A DNA stretch of 64,000 nucleotides. Source: Micropterix aruncella (taxonomy: Eukaryota > Arthropoda > Insecta > Lepidoptera > Micropterigidae). The stretch is from positions 29,866,770 through 29,930,769 of the forward strand of contig OX155961.1 in the NCBI GenBank assembly GCA_944548615.1. The letters are read 5' to 3'. The notes below the pieces were generated by a model. That model saw only the letters and a program-made list of their open reading frames with translations, did not search any database and was not told the origin of the DNA. Positions 45,583 through 56,636 of the stretch are shown piece after piece (position 1 is the first letter of the stretch; each line of letters opens with the position of its first letter). The translations under genes were made by a program, and so were the position numbers.

Positions 45583-46232
45583 TAGGGAGTTAATGGGCCC
45601 TTGCTGAGTTGGCCACGAAGACCCATTCTGTTCAGGGTTGGTCACACTCACGGGTCAACACCTATCCGACGGCCTCCACGCATGAAGTGCGAGCCTGGGT
45701 AGGACTCTGACCCTATGGTTAGTTTCCCCTGGGAATCAACCTTCTGGCGCTCCTGGACGGTCTGCGCACCGTGCGGCGTAAGCCAATCGACTGTGCACTC
45801 TGACTAACAGTCGGGGGAGTCTGGAAGCAGTACTGTTTCCTATAGATAGGGGATAGTTGCGGACCTTACGGCGACTGCTCTTGAAACGACCATCGGCTAC
45901 CCGATCCTGGGTGAACAGCCGGGCAAAGGATGCTGTGATCCGCGTTAGATTTGGTATACACCGTTTCACCGCTTCGTAAGGGAGAGGACCGCGCAAGCGA
46001 CCTCGAACTCGTAACCAATCGAGAGATCGGAGTAATCCGGTTGCAATTGGAAGTAAGGGCGTGAGTGTAAGCCCGCTGGGTAACACACCTAGTTCTCTTA
46101 CGGGCATGTGGCGGAGCTTAACGGTGGACTGTTTTGTCCAAGTCTTCTGCGTTCACTTCACGGGAGATAGAACGACTAATCGTTAAAACTTCCTGAGGTG
46201 ACGGGTTCACCCGTTGTGTTGACAACGCTATT
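45583..46232 (+). mobile_element. Family A retroposon, copy A6, inverted relative to A5
   Basis: Starts with TAGGGAGTTAATGGGCCC (sense 5' end) and ends with GTTGACAACGCTATTTG (sense 3' end), so it is essentially full length (650 bp). It is flanked by a direct duplication of about 185 bp (45397-45582 and 46233-46416), which contains part of A5 plus its target duplication. The minus-strand 123-codon frame at 45736-46107 is the family's antisense open frame. Confidence 0.9.
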
Positions 46233-46416
46233 TGTTAGTCAGAATGCACAATAGATTAGCTTACGCCGCACGGTGCGCAAACGATCTAGGCGCCGGAAGA
46301 TTGACTCCTGGGTGAAACTAGCCCTCAGGCCGGAGTCCTACCCGGGCTCGCACTTCATGCGTGGAGGCCGCCGGATGGGTGTTGACCCGTGAGTGTGACC
46401 GACCTAAACACTAGAC
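46233..46416 (-). repeat. Second copy of the A5 end plus target duplication (A7)
   Basis: Matches 45397-45582 with about 9 percent differences and ends in an exact CCTAAACACTAGAC (46403-46416), identical to the 14-mer left of A5 at 44937. It is therefore the true right boundary of the original A5 insertion, or a tandem duplicate of it. Confidence 0.85.
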
Positions 46417-46685
46417 ACAAATTATGATTCAAAATTGTAAGAATATTGAATAGTGTAAATCAGTACGCCTATACTCAAATGTATGGTAGGCCTGACAATA
46501 TGGCCAGGTGCTGTAGGTAATCGAAGCTCACATTTCAGTGTAATTAAAATAATATAAGTAATTATCATTAATAAGCGGAAGTTATTACTGCTCACCCCCC
46601 AGAAGTGCAATAAGAGTATGATATAAGATGGGCCCTACCCCGGTCGGTAATCACCTATGGTAGCTCCGTTTGTATTTTATTTTTA
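46417..46685. other. No gene seen
   Basis: Short unique stretch between A7 and the family N fragment; a 62-codon minus frame is unremarkable. Confidence 0.3.
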
Positions 46686-46865
46686 TAATTCAGCTGTGAG
46701 TCATGGTAGTACCATTGATTGTATAGAGTATTATATCCTCCATCCACCTCCATGTAGCCGGCGCAACCTTTTGCGCCAGTGATATGGAGGTGGCGCTGAT
46801 AGCATTCTCCGGCAACACTAATAGCAATTTATTTGTCACCTATAATAACGTAAATGACCATAATT
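46686..46865 (+). repeat. Family N partial copy N2
   Basis: GTAGCCGGCGCAACCTTTTG, GAGGTGGCGCTGATAGCATT and TAGCAATTTATTTG match the start of N3 and N4. Confidence 0.6.
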
Positions 46866-47125
46866 TCAGGACGGTAATTTCTTTTAAGCGCTGTTTAATG
46901 GACAATTACGCTTTGACTGGGTGTTGAAATACAGACTCTTATCAGATTGGATCCCGTGCATTCATAAATTACAAATTAGTCGCTGTAACTTTGTTTTACC
47001 TATTAACAGTGTTTTAACAGCGCTGTAATTTGTGTGCTGATCGACTTTACGGATGGTAAACAGTCGTTTTCAGGTGACGATCGCCCTCAGTTACGTCATT
47101 TTTTCTCAGTAAACGAGCGGTCGCG
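46866..47125 (+). repeat. Family P direct repeat, copy P2
   Basis: Mate of P1, ~85-90 percent identical by eye. Confidence 0.85.
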
Positions 47126-47787
47126 GTGTAGGTTACTTTGAGGATTTTTTTTTTGTTAGATCTTGTAAGGTTTCTTAGATATCTCTCATATTTTTTTTGT
47201 ATTTTTTAGAGCTAATATTAAATGAGTTTTAAAAAATATGAAATGGCTTCTTTTAAATTTAAATTTTAACATTAGGAGGGTCTTCTGGTCTATGAAATTG
47301 AAAACAACATTTTTTTTACTTTCCTATGCAAAGTTTAGACCTTTAAGAATATGTTCTCAGAAGGATTTTTCAAAATTCAATTTTTTTTTCGGAGGTACAG
47401 CGACTTTGTGACGTGTCAAATAAACCGATCGTGCCGGAACAAATCGATTAATAGACCCCCCTACTATAATGTAATCCCCGACTTCATCAACAGCTAGGTT
47501 AGCTGTAAGAATGACAGAAAATGTTAATTTTTAATTAGAACCAAATGTGAGATATTTTTTTGTAATTTTGTTACCGCGACACGCGTGATGACTGGAGAGC
47601 GCAAAGGCGAGAATTACAACCGAAAGACGACACCAATATTTAAAAGAAAATGCTTTCTGAATTTCTGAATAAGAGATATATAAAAATGCACAAATATTAT
47701 GAATTACAAATTGTCAAATCCTTTGCGGTAATTTGGTATAGTAATAATAGTGGTGGGAAACGATCTTACTTCTACCATTCTCCTTGC
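47126..47787. other. No gene seen
   Basis: AT-rich; an 83-codon frame at 47650-47901 enters the palindrome-rich element and is unremarkable. Confidence 0.3.
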
Positions 47788-48186
47788 CCAAGTAGCACAA
47801 ATTGGGTATATAGCGGTCACGGCAACGTTATCCCTACAGCTTTTAGTCACAAGAACTGGTCATATAGCAGTCACATAAATGTTTATATGACTGCTATATG
47901 ACCGAATTAGGCTCATTTTATACGGCTTTTAGCTGAATAGTAGCTGAATAGCGGTCATATCGGCTACCTTTGGTGATATAAGCCACCCTTATATAGCCTT
48001 TGTCTCCAATTGATACTTTATTACAACTTCTAGTCGGGTAATGCCTTAAAATGATATAAAATGGTAACGAATGGAAGCAAACATAGAATTCCTAATGGCT
48101 ACTAATATATTACATTTTATTGACTTTAAAATTATTGTACATATTGTAGTTTAATACACCTAATTCTCCTGCGAACATCATTTCAT

Positions 48187-50248
48187 CGACAATATTAAGT
48201 AGTAGTAGTAGTAGATGGAGTGGGGGGCTTGTTTCCAGCCCTTGATGTCACCTAGATCTGTAAGGTCTTTTGTAACTACCCACTGTGTGGTTAGGTCAAT
48301 TGTCAGCTAGTAGCCCGGTACTTCTTACCAGACTAAGTAGGTCACTGACCTTCAAGTTGGGCAGATCGCTGGGTTCGAGAAAGGCTCGTCCCAGTAAACT
48401 GTGTCTTTTGGCGGCGAGCCCTGGACAGCGGCCAACAATGTGTATGCTGTCTTCAGGTTCCTCGCCACATATTCGGCAATCCTTGCTCTCAGTCAAGCCA
48501 AGGTTGAATAGATGAGCTCTAAGGGTCGTGTGTCCGGTGAGGAGACCGATAGTGGTTCTAAGGTTCTTCTTGCTCATGTCAAGTAGGGCCTTGGTTTTCT
48601 TCTGTAGTGGTTGCTCCATCATGGCTTTTGCCTGGCGACATCCCTGACTCTGTTTCCAGGAAGCCCGATGTTCCTGCTCCAAGCAGTCCCTGATGATTTT
48701 CTTACCTGTAGCGAAGGGGACCCCTACAGCTGGCTCCACTGGGCAATCCAGTGTGCCCAGTTTTGCCAGTCTATCGGCCTCTTCGTTTCCGGGTATGCCT
48801 TGGTGACCCGGTATCCACATTAGGGTGATTTTGTTGGATTTTCCCAATTTGTTGAGCTCCTGCATGCAGTCCCAGACCACAGAAGATTCTGTGGTGGCTT
48901 TAGCCAGAGCGTCCAGTGCTGCTCTGCTGTCAGAGCAGATGAGGATTTGTCTGTTTTTTACCTCAAGTCGACTTTGTAGTTTTATGCATTCCAATATGGC
49001 AAGTACCTCGGCTTGGAAAACCGTAGCGTATTGTCCAAGGGGGATGCTGATTCTGTGGTTGGTTTTGGGTCCGTACACGCCTGCCCCAAAACGTCCATTT
49101 GTTCCTGAGCCGTCGGTGAACCAGGCGTCTGCGTTGTGGCTTTGAAGCCACTGCGGATTTTTCCATTCTTCCCTGGTGGGGATTAGGATTTTATAGGATT
49201 TCTCTACCGAAATTTTTTTCCGTAGTCGATCCTGGGTCAGAGTGAATGGGCTTTTGTGGAGGAGGTTTAGCTCAGGATGATTGTGCCCTCCACGCTTCCA
49301 CTCGCCCAAACACTTCAGTCTGTATGCTGTAAGTCTGGCGGAGTGGATGATGAGCTTGTCCAGAGGCGGGCAGCAGAGTGCCACCTCTAATCCCGCTGTT
49401 GGGGTGGTCTTCATGACGCCAGTTGCAGCCCTCAGGTAGTTACCTTGAAGGCTTTTAAGCATTTTTACTGTCTCAAGCTTTTTCACCCTGGACCACCAGA
49501 CTATTGCAGCATAGGTTAGTCTAGGCAGCAGTACTGCCCTGTAGAGCCATAAGGCGACCCTGGGTTTGAACCCCCAGGTTTTTCCCATGACTCTTTTGCA
49601 CGTCCACAACGAGGCATAGAAGGTTGTTCTCTTGCGCTCAAGGTGGTGCTTCCAATTGAGCTTTGGGTCTAGATAGACTCCAAGGTATTTAACTACTGTA
49701 GCGTATTCTATCTCCTTATCCCAGAGCTTGAGACACTCAACGGGTTCGGGTTTGTATTTTCTGGTGAAAATCATGGCCTTAGTCTTGCTTGGATTAGCGG
49801 ATAGACCTCTGGCCTGGCACCAGTCTTGGGTGGTCTTAAGTGCTTTGTCCATGAGCTCCTTAAGTATTGATAGGAAGTTTCCTCTGACTACTATGGCCAC
49901 GTCATCAGCGTAGCCGTAGACAGAGAGGCCTAGGTTTTGTAGATCTATTAGGAGTTCGTCTACAACGATGCTCCACAAGAGGGGGGAGATGACTCCACCC
50001 TGTGGACAGCCCTTAGCAGGGATTCCCGTGATGGAGGTGTCGCCTTGATAGACGGTCAGATTCCTATTTGATAGCATACTCAATGTCCAGTCAATAATGG
50101 TCTCTGGTATTCCTCGTCTGTGCATAGCGTTTTTTATAGTTGCATATGATGTGGTGTCAAATGCTCCTTCGATGTCCAGGAATACTCCCAGAGCGTAACC
50201 TTTCGCCGCTAACTGTGTCTCTATTGTGCTCACCGACAATATTAAGTA
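48187..50248 (-). mobile_element. Complete boundaries of the truncated LINE insertion, with 15-bp target-site duplication
   Basis: The 15-mer CGACAATATTAAGTA occurs at 48187-48201 and again at 50234-50248, exactly flanking the retrotransposon. The inserted DNA is therefore 48202-50233 (2032 bp). On the minus strand the 3' end is a short UTR of about 94 bp ending in a trinucleotide tail (CTA/TAC repeats, plus-strand 48202-48214) instead of poly(A). The insertion interrupts the short-palindrome-rich element at 47788-50932. Confidence 0.93.
48296..50233 (-). CDS. Non-LTR retrotransposon reverse transcriptase-RNase H (5'-truncated ORF2)
   Basis: An uninterrupted reading frame of 647 codons on the minus strand. 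It copies element RNA into DNA at the target nick by target-primed reverse transcription. Visible domains: reverse transcriptase motif A with FLDIEGAFDTT near residues 20-30, motif B with PQGGVISPLLW near 79-89, the YADD catalytic box at 110-113, then KYLGVYLD near 184-191. An RNase H domain spans about 372-495 with D376 in WFTDGSG, E411, D437 in SDSRAAL and D489 in NEEAD. A C-terminal CxxC...H...C knuckle lies at 588-605. The apurinic endonuclease, ORF1 and the RT N-terminus are missing, so this is a 5' truncation inside the RT domain. The first two or three codons lie in the flanking target duplication, so no native start exists. RNase H after RT points to the I/LOA/R1-like part of non-LTR diversity; the exact clade is unsure. 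The absence of stops suggests a recent insertion. Confidence 0.93.
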   Translation of the reverse strand: MSTIETQLAAKGYALGVFLDIEGAFDTTSYATIKNAMHRRGIPETIIDWTLSMLSNRNLTVYQGDTSITGIPAKGCPQGGVISPLLWSIVVDELLIDLQNLGLSVYGYADDVAIVVRGNFLSILKELMDKALKTTQDWCQARGLSANPSKTKAMIFTRKYKPEPVECLKLWDKEIEYATVVKYLGVYLDPKLNWKHHLERKRTTFYASLWTCKRVMGKTWGFKPRVALWLYRAVLLPRLTYAAIVWWSRVKKLETVKMLKSLQGNYLRAATGVMKTTPTAGLEVALCCPPLDKLIIHSARLTAYRLKCLGEWKRGGHNHPELNLLHKSPFTLTQDRLRKKISVEKSYKILIPTREEWKNPQWLQSHNADAWFTDGSGTNGRFGAGVYGPKTNHRISIPLGQYATVFQAEVLAILECIKLQSRLEVKNRQILICSDSRAALDALAKATTESSVVWDCMQELNKLGKSNKITLMWIPGHQGIPGNEEADRLAKLGTLDCPVEPAVGVPFATGKKIIRDCLEQEHRASWKQSQGCRQAKAMMEQPLQKKTKALLDMSKKNLRTTIGLLTGHTTLRAHLFNLGLTESKDCRICGEEPEDSIHIVGRCPGLAAKRHSLLGRAFLEPSDLPNLKVSDLLSLVRSTGLLADN

Positions 50249-50932
50249 ACATCTTTAACAAAATTTTAACGCCCCTTCAAAGTATTAATATTTTAACTCA
50301 AGTTTAATTCATAATTATGGTTTTTTAGTTTTTTTGTAAATCAATTTTATGTTTCGCAGTAAAAAAGAACAATTGCTGGGTATCATTCACACACTTTGAA
50401 ATAGGATTTACCTATAATACTTGTATTTTATGACCTAAAATGCCTTTAAAAATATAATACAACAAATTTAGGTTATAAAGATTCGAGGAAAAAATGGCAG
50501 CTTTGCTTATATGGCATCTGCAACTTTTATATAACCTTTATAAAACTATAGGCTGCGTAAGTGAGGTCCTAGTGACAACAATATGACTATAAGCTGTATA
50601 CGGGTGGGTCTTGTAACCATTATACAGCCTTTGATGGAGTAAGGGTAATGTATACAGCTTTTGTTTTGTTTGTTCTATAAAGGTTATTTATTCGACTATT
50701 ATACAGCTGTTAGTTATATAATGGTTTTAAATTAGTATGCTTTATAGTGATTATACCACCCTTATTCGACTAATAGGCTTTATACGACAAAATTATATGA
50801 CTGAAAGGTCATATAAGCCAAATTGCTTTAAATGACACCTTTACATAGCTGAAAGTTAATCTGAACGTCTTTACATGATTTGTTATCAGCAGCTATATTC
50901 GGCACTTCTTATATGGCTTTTGTGCTTGTTGC

Positions 50933-52134
50933 GCGTAAATACGGCAATTTTCATTCTGAGGACGAGGATTTTATCATTTCATGTGTCTAGATCTTTATAA
51001 ATACTATATTTATTATTTACAAAATATATTTATTATTTACATAAATTATTGTGCTCCGTGAGTAATTATTATTAAAAAACGGAAGTTATTATAATAATTT
51101 AGCTGTGAGCCATGGTACTACAATTGATTATGTATATATGGTATTAAGTATTTATTTAAGAAAACCCGATCTGGGTATAGAAATTACATTTCCAATTAAA
51201 TTATTTACAAATTTAAACATTACATATCCAATTACAGACAAGATTATAAAAAAGTGTATTAAAAAATATAAATAATAAACAATATAAAAATTCTGACATT
51301 CAGTAAAAAATGTAAAAAGCTAGAAAAATATAAAAATATAATTAATGAAAATACACAAAAAAACAGTAATTTAGTAACAAAATATTTAAATAAAACTAGA
51401 AAAATAGAAGCATCCAAAGAGATTTCTAGAGTGAGAAACCACATTAACTAGGGATAAGACTAACATTAACCCTTGGAGTAAATGGGTATTTTCATGGATG
51501 CATCTGTCTCTTTTGCAGGATTTTCGGCGACATCGACCTTAAAGTACTATAACTACGAAACTACTACACCAATCATAAAAAGAACAACTGCACAATGATT
51601 GCATTGAAATTTCGAATATAGAATATTGAAATATCATTTTGTAAAACAATTAGATAATTATGAATAAATATGAGAACGTCAAAGAAGTGAAAAAAACGCG
51701 CGACCAGATTTGGTCGACTCGTACTCAACGGATAATTGTTTCGCGACCAGATTTGGTTGACTCATACTCAACGGGTTAAAAAACAACATGAATGAAAATT
51801 ATCAAAATATAAAAGACAGAATTAAAAATAGCAAATCAATCAAAAAATAACAATAAAGAGGCAAATAATCTAAAAATATTAAAATTTAAATAATAAAATT
51901 TAATTAAATAATCAAAATAAAAGTAAAGCAATAAGAGTCAGAAAATAAATTTAAGAATTAACAATAACAAATCACAAATGAGACTAATATCAATATATTT
52001 TGAATCTCATACAGAAAATATAATCTATTAAATATATTAAAATTAACTAGGGTCAAATAAGCATTTCTGAAATAAATATTTCTTTGTTTCTTTCCTGAAT
52101 CTGTCATATTAAATTGCGCAACGCCGTAGTACGT
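50933..52134. other. No gene; family N fragment at 51045-51135
   Basis: 51045-51135 repeats TTTAGCTGTGAGCCATGGTA also seen at 46688. A short direct repeat GCGACCAGATTTGGTYGACTC is at 51698 and 51742. The rest is A-rich without frames. Confidence 0.4.
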
Positions 52135-53055
52135 TTTTACAACCTTTTGCGCCGGCGACATGCAGGTGGCACTGATAGCATTGTGCGGCGAAACTACAAT
52201 AAAAGCAATTTATTTGGCTATCCATAATAACATTGATAATGATGTGTTTTTTAAAAAATACTGGATAATAATAAAAACCTATTCTTTAACCATTGATAAC
52301 AATAATAACATTTAATTATTATTGGCATCTATCACATTTTTATATAGGCTGTTTACATTACAGAAATAATACGGAGAGATTAAAAAGCCATCTATTAGTC
52401 TATTCGAACATTTTAAAATAATATTGAAATGGTAAGAGCTATGATTTGAAAAATCATGTGTTAGTGAATTATAATTTTATTTTGGGATAGGCGTGTCTAG
52501 AACGCCATATATTGGGCTACTGAACATAAGAGATGATTACCTAATCAATGTTTGGAACTATGAGTGCCATCCCCACGTTGCGTTTCTTACGTTGCGTTGC
52601 GACCATTGGCCATCCGATCCCGGTTCAGAGCCGGGCAAAGGACGCCTTGGTCCGCGATAGATTCGGTACACACCGTTTCACCGCTTCGTAAGGGAGAGGA
52701 CCGCGTAAGCGACCTCGAACTCGGAACCAATCGAGAGACCGGAGAAATCTGGTCACAATTGCAAGTAAGGACGCGAGTATCTCGAGCCGCCGGGTTTATT
52801 CCTGGCTAACTCGCGGTAAGGCGTTGGACTCTTACGGGTTGTGGTAGCTAGACGTCGGATTGTTTTTGTCCAAAGTCTTCTACGCTCACTGCAGGTCGAT
52901 AGAACGACTAATCGTTAAAACTTCCTGTGGTGACGGGCTCGCCCGTTGTAGTCGACACCTCAAGATATTGCGTTTCTTAGTAAAATCCTAGCTGCCAAAA
53001 CGTAGTACGGCATTAAGCAATTTAATACCCTATATAATCATTAGTAGTACAAAAA
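52135..53055 (+). repeat. Family N repeat, copy N3, split by A9
   Basis: CAACCTTTTGCGCCGGCGAC ... GGGATAGGCGTGTCTAGAACG ... AATCCTAGCTGCCAAAACGT ... CAATTTAATACCCTATATAA. Same orientation as N1, N2 and N4. Confidence 0.75.
52591..52967 (+). mobile_element. Family A retroposon, copy A9 (5'-truncated), nested in family N
   Basis: The target duplication TTGCGTTTCTTA lies at 52578-52589 and 52968-52979, inside a family N copy whose uninterrupted relative at 58995 reads TTTGCGTTTCGTAGTAAAATCC. Only the sense 3' 377 bp are present, ending in GGGCTCGCCCGTTGTAGTCGACA. Confidence 0.9.
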
Positions 53056-53714
53056 TCTTCCAATTCTTTGTGTTTAAAAATGATAATTTGTCAGTGGACC
53101 AATCTTCCATCCCACATGGCTGATGTAATAAACTTCTTTTATTTTTAACTACGGCTAAACCTTGAATTCGGCGACAAAAAATCGCACATCACCGTTCCAT
53201 ATAAATCTTCAGACGACATCGACTTTTACGACTTATATACGAGTGACCATAATATTTTTAATATTATTGAAATATTTTGTAGAATAATAATACAATAATA
53301 ATATATCTTTATTGAACCAAGTTTTCGGGTTTGCACAATATCGAACTTACCGCACTACGGCAAACTCCTACAGTCGTAGTGTTGACTGAAATGCAGGGTA
53401 GTTTAAAGAAAATGCTTTACTAATAAAATAGATTATCATAACATTATTGATTAAAATTAATCATAATAATATTGACTAATAAGGATGGGACGGGAAATTG
53501 TTTACGTTTGACAAGAGAATGCTTTTTCACAAAAAGCTTAAAAATAGAGAGCGATTATAAGACTGATATTTTTATGGAGCTTCCGTATTCCTTGATTCGG
53601 TGGATGAGCCTTGTTTAAGGGCCTTGACGTCTGCCGCTGGGCAATCATCTTCCAATTACCCTCTAGCCGGGCTTGATGTGAGCCGAGCCTATTAACCCGG
53701 CTCCCTGGATAGCG
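53056..53714. other. No gene seen
   Basis: AT-rich up to ~53570, then mixed; unmatched. Confidence 0.3.
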
Positions 53715-54150
53715 TCACAGGGATACGCGCCCTACGGCAATAAATAAAATACAAACGGAGCTGCCATGGAATTCATCATATAAGGCTATTACACTTCTAG
53801 GGGGTGAGCAGTGGATTCCGACCGGTTGTGGTAGGTTTAGGACAGCTGTCTTGCCACACGTGAGCGTACACCTTACCACCCATTCACTCCCCCTTCGAAG
53901 CCATAGAATTTGAGATGCGGAAATCGCGGTTTTAGATATTTTTTCTAAGAAGGAGTTGATTATTTTCCTGGAGAGACCAAGATCTTTAAAAAGGTGAAAC
54001 AGAGATTTAGCTGGCAGGCCACGACCGCCAACTTCCACCGCGTGAAATTGAACAGTGAAGTCGTTCCGGGTGATGGCATTTGCGAGATCATGGTATTCAT
54101 TTAATTTGTACTCGTGGTCTTTTGGGATATTTGATTCCCATATAACATCA
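53715..54150 (-). pseudogene. Retrotransposon-type protein fragment (post-RT region)
   Basis: The minus strand reads DHEYKLNEYHDLANAITRND, FTVQFHAVEVGGRGLPAKSL and FHLFKDLGLSRKIINSF, then KTAISASQILWLRR. The EVGxRGxPAKS...LGLSR pattern is a common insect repeat protein and resembles the C-terminal extension of some non-LTR retrotransposon RTs. The open frame covers ~145 codons from 54150 and is degraded beyond the WLRR. The exact family is uncertain. Confidence 0.55.
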
Positions 54151-54172
54151 TTTGTCCATCATTGGCATCTTT

Positions 54173-54460
54173 TGTCCGGCTCTGAACTCAGGATCATGTA
54201 GCCAATCCAACCCCGCTGCTTAGGAAACAGTATATTTCCAGTCTTCACACTCCTTCAGTAATTAGTCAGAGTGCACATACCGATTATCTGTCGCCGCACC
54301 GCGCGAAAACTGTCCAGAAGCGCCTGGAGACAATCCCTCGGGGGAAACCGATCCACCAGCCGTGAGGCCTGAGACGCGAGCGTCCTACCCGAGGTAGTCT
54401 TCCACACGAGGAGGCTACTGAATAGGAGCTGAATCGTGAGTTCGAGCGATCCAAAAACAA
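54173..54460 (-). repeat. Family A, old diverged copy A10 (sense 5' half only)
   Basis: Blocks AGGAAACAGTA, TTAGTCAGAGTGCACA, GCCGCACCGCGCG and GGGGGAAACC occur in family order with heavy divergence. The TTCG-stem end is not present. Confidence 0.55.
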
Positions 54461-54967
54461 AGGAATGGATCGTATGGTCTAAGCTGCACGAAACAATTAG
54501 CTACCAAGAGTTCTGCGCAGATGGATTAACCAACTAACATGGGTCAATATTTCGATTAATTAAATATACATTTTTAGTTGCAATATTCACCCAGGCTCAG
54601 TGCCGCCATATCGGTTTTACAAAAACGCGCTGACAGCGACCAAAAAAAGCGCAAGATGCGCTAAATATTTAAAAACGTTAAATTTGCACCATTCGGCGAT
54701 AATATTTGAAAAGTAACAAAGCCGAATAAGCATATTTATATTGCATCAGTTTTAAGGAATTAAACATAAAAGTGTTCAAAAACATGCATCAACTCATTTA
54801 TGCCCAGTGGGTCGTAAATACTCGTTAACGACCCAAATACATTAGATTTTTTTAACTGTGAATTTTAACATAGGTATATTGCTTCTTGCCCTTTACAATG
54901 GCATTGAGGAAGTCTGCCGCTGCCAAACCTTAGTTATTATTATTATTTATTATTACTATTATGTATT
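54461..54967. other. No gene seen
   Basis: Unmatched AT-rich sequence. Confidence 0.3.
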
Positions 54968-54968
54968 A

Positions 54969-55701
54969 CTAGCTGACCCGTGCCCACTCGTTGGGCGGTA
55001 AAACTTTTTACCTGTGATGAAATTATGAGTGTGGTTCGGTTAGTACTGAGTGCTTTGATTTATTTCCTGACTGCTAAAAGAAAGGTTATATTTTTACTGG
55101 ATATGTATGTATGTATTTGCATGCCAATTTGACTATAATACCGTTATTTGTGAGTGTCTCCTTGTGAGTGTCTTATTTGTGAGCGTATTATCCTTTAACT
55201 ATTTATGCAGTAAAAGGGAAATTATACGCAGTAAAAGGGAAAAGTCTTTTGTTTTAAACACTTAAGACAATAAATTTATTTATTTTGATAAGAATTCATA
55301 ATTGTTGATAATATGACCAATAAACATGACCTAACGATTTAAATTATTTTTTTAATATAAAATACTACTTTTTGTGACTTAAATATAAAGTTAGACATAT
55401 GCTGTCGTTGAATTTTTGTAGGCATTATCAAGCTCTACAACTTTTCTCTAAAACTTAATCATATATCTCTCATCGTTAAGGCAGCGTTGGTTAAAAACGT
55501 TTTCGTTCGACCGCCGACTTACTTTGCAAATCCGACTACCACGAAAAAGTCTTTTTATTTTTCGGATTAATATATAGCCTATGACACTGACAAATAACGT
55601 GGATTTCTATTGGTAAAAGAATTTTTAAAATCGGTTCAGTTGATCCAGAGATTACTTCCTACAACGTCACAAACTTTACATCTTTATAATATTAGTATAG
55701 A
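54969..55701 (-). mobile_element. Nonautonomous Helitron (family K), copy K2, 733 bp
   Basis: The minus strand starts TCTATACTAATATTATAAAG after host A and ends GGGTCAGCTAG before host T. The CCCA/TGGG hairpin lies just inside the 3' end. Both termini are intact, unlike K1. No coding capacity. Confidence 0.9.
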
Positions 55702-56529
55702 TTATTATATATTATTATTTAGTATTACTTGTTTATGGTTGTAATATTATTTTGGTGTAGTGTGAATTTCATTTTAACCTAATTTGATTCAGATTTTTTA
55801 TTTTAATTTTGGAAGATACGTAGTTTATAATCATTTATATTGGGTTTCTCCTTAGAACAGGCTCTGCCTAGTTAGGAGCAACACAATATATGTTAAGTGC
55901 TAATGGTGTAATTTTTTTGTGGACTAATAAATAAATAGATAAATTTGGAATATATTTTTACGACGAGGCAATTAGTTAATTAATTAGAGGCATCAATTGA
56001 GCATAAAATGCATTAGGAAGCAACTTTACCTATCCAGAAAGATTTTTATTAAATCAGGTATAGTTTTTATTGCTCAGTATCAGAAAAGTTGCCGATTCTA
56101 CACATAAACCTAAACCATGAAACATTTTTTTTCTACTCGACATTCTTATTTTTATGTAAGTTTTTTAAAACGTTATTGCACACACTTTACTGAGTACACA
56201 CACTGCACACACACTGAGTACAACATGGCGGGACTATTGCCAAGTGGCAATGTCTTACGACCATACCGCCAGGGTTATTGTGATTTGTGAGTAAATATTT
56301 ATGTTGGCAATTTAATATTAACAAGTGTATTTTTTGTAAAGTAGTGGACATAATAAATGAGTACAATTACATAATAAAGAAAATAAAATATATTAACATA
56401 TTGTGTCAACTCAATACCGAAGGGGGAATAGGGTACAAAGACAATATAGGAGACTTTGTGAAATAGGCTTACGAAAAAACACTAAATTGCGACAGCGGTA
56501 TGCGGCCTACCCGCGGAACAACGGATTGA
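55702..56529. other. No gene; family S-like fragment near 55850-55960
   Basis: TTAGAACAGGCTCTGCCTAG followed by an (AATA)n end resembles family S. The rest is AT-rich and unmatched. Confidence 0.35.
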
Positions 56530-56590
56530 CAGCTCTTTCAGTCTACCCTAAACAACGGCGGCTGCAACGTCGCCTAAACGTCTGATGCTA
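56530..56590 (+). repeat. Family Q fragment
   Basis: CAGTCTACCCTAAACAACGG, GGCTGCAACGTCGCCTAAAC; related to 22265 and, inverted, 6880. Confidence 0.55.
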
Positions 56591-56636
56591 CAAAAATGAC
56601 GTGCTAAATTATTACTTATGCTTGTATATGAGATAT

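Larger units (their letters stand above)
47788..50932. mobile_element. Candidate nonautonomous DNA element rich in TATAGC/GCTATA words, split by the LINE
   Basis: Both flanks of the LINE (47788-48186 and 50249-50932) share a dense vocabulary of TATAGC, GCTATA, TATACAGC and TATAAGCC words, often facing each other. One perfect-looking hairpin lies at 47861-47900. The outer ends are weakly inverted: CCAAGTAGCACAAA at 47788-47801 matches the reverse complement of 50919-50932 at 11 of 14 positions. Without the LINE the unit would be about 1.1 kb. No reading frame and no clear target duplication were found. The superfamily is unknown and the boundaries are tentative. Confidence 0.45.

Noticed and set aside
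45736..46107. 123-codon minus-strand frame as a host gene
   Set aside because: It is the antisense frame of multicopy family A, present in several copies; listed as a finding only.
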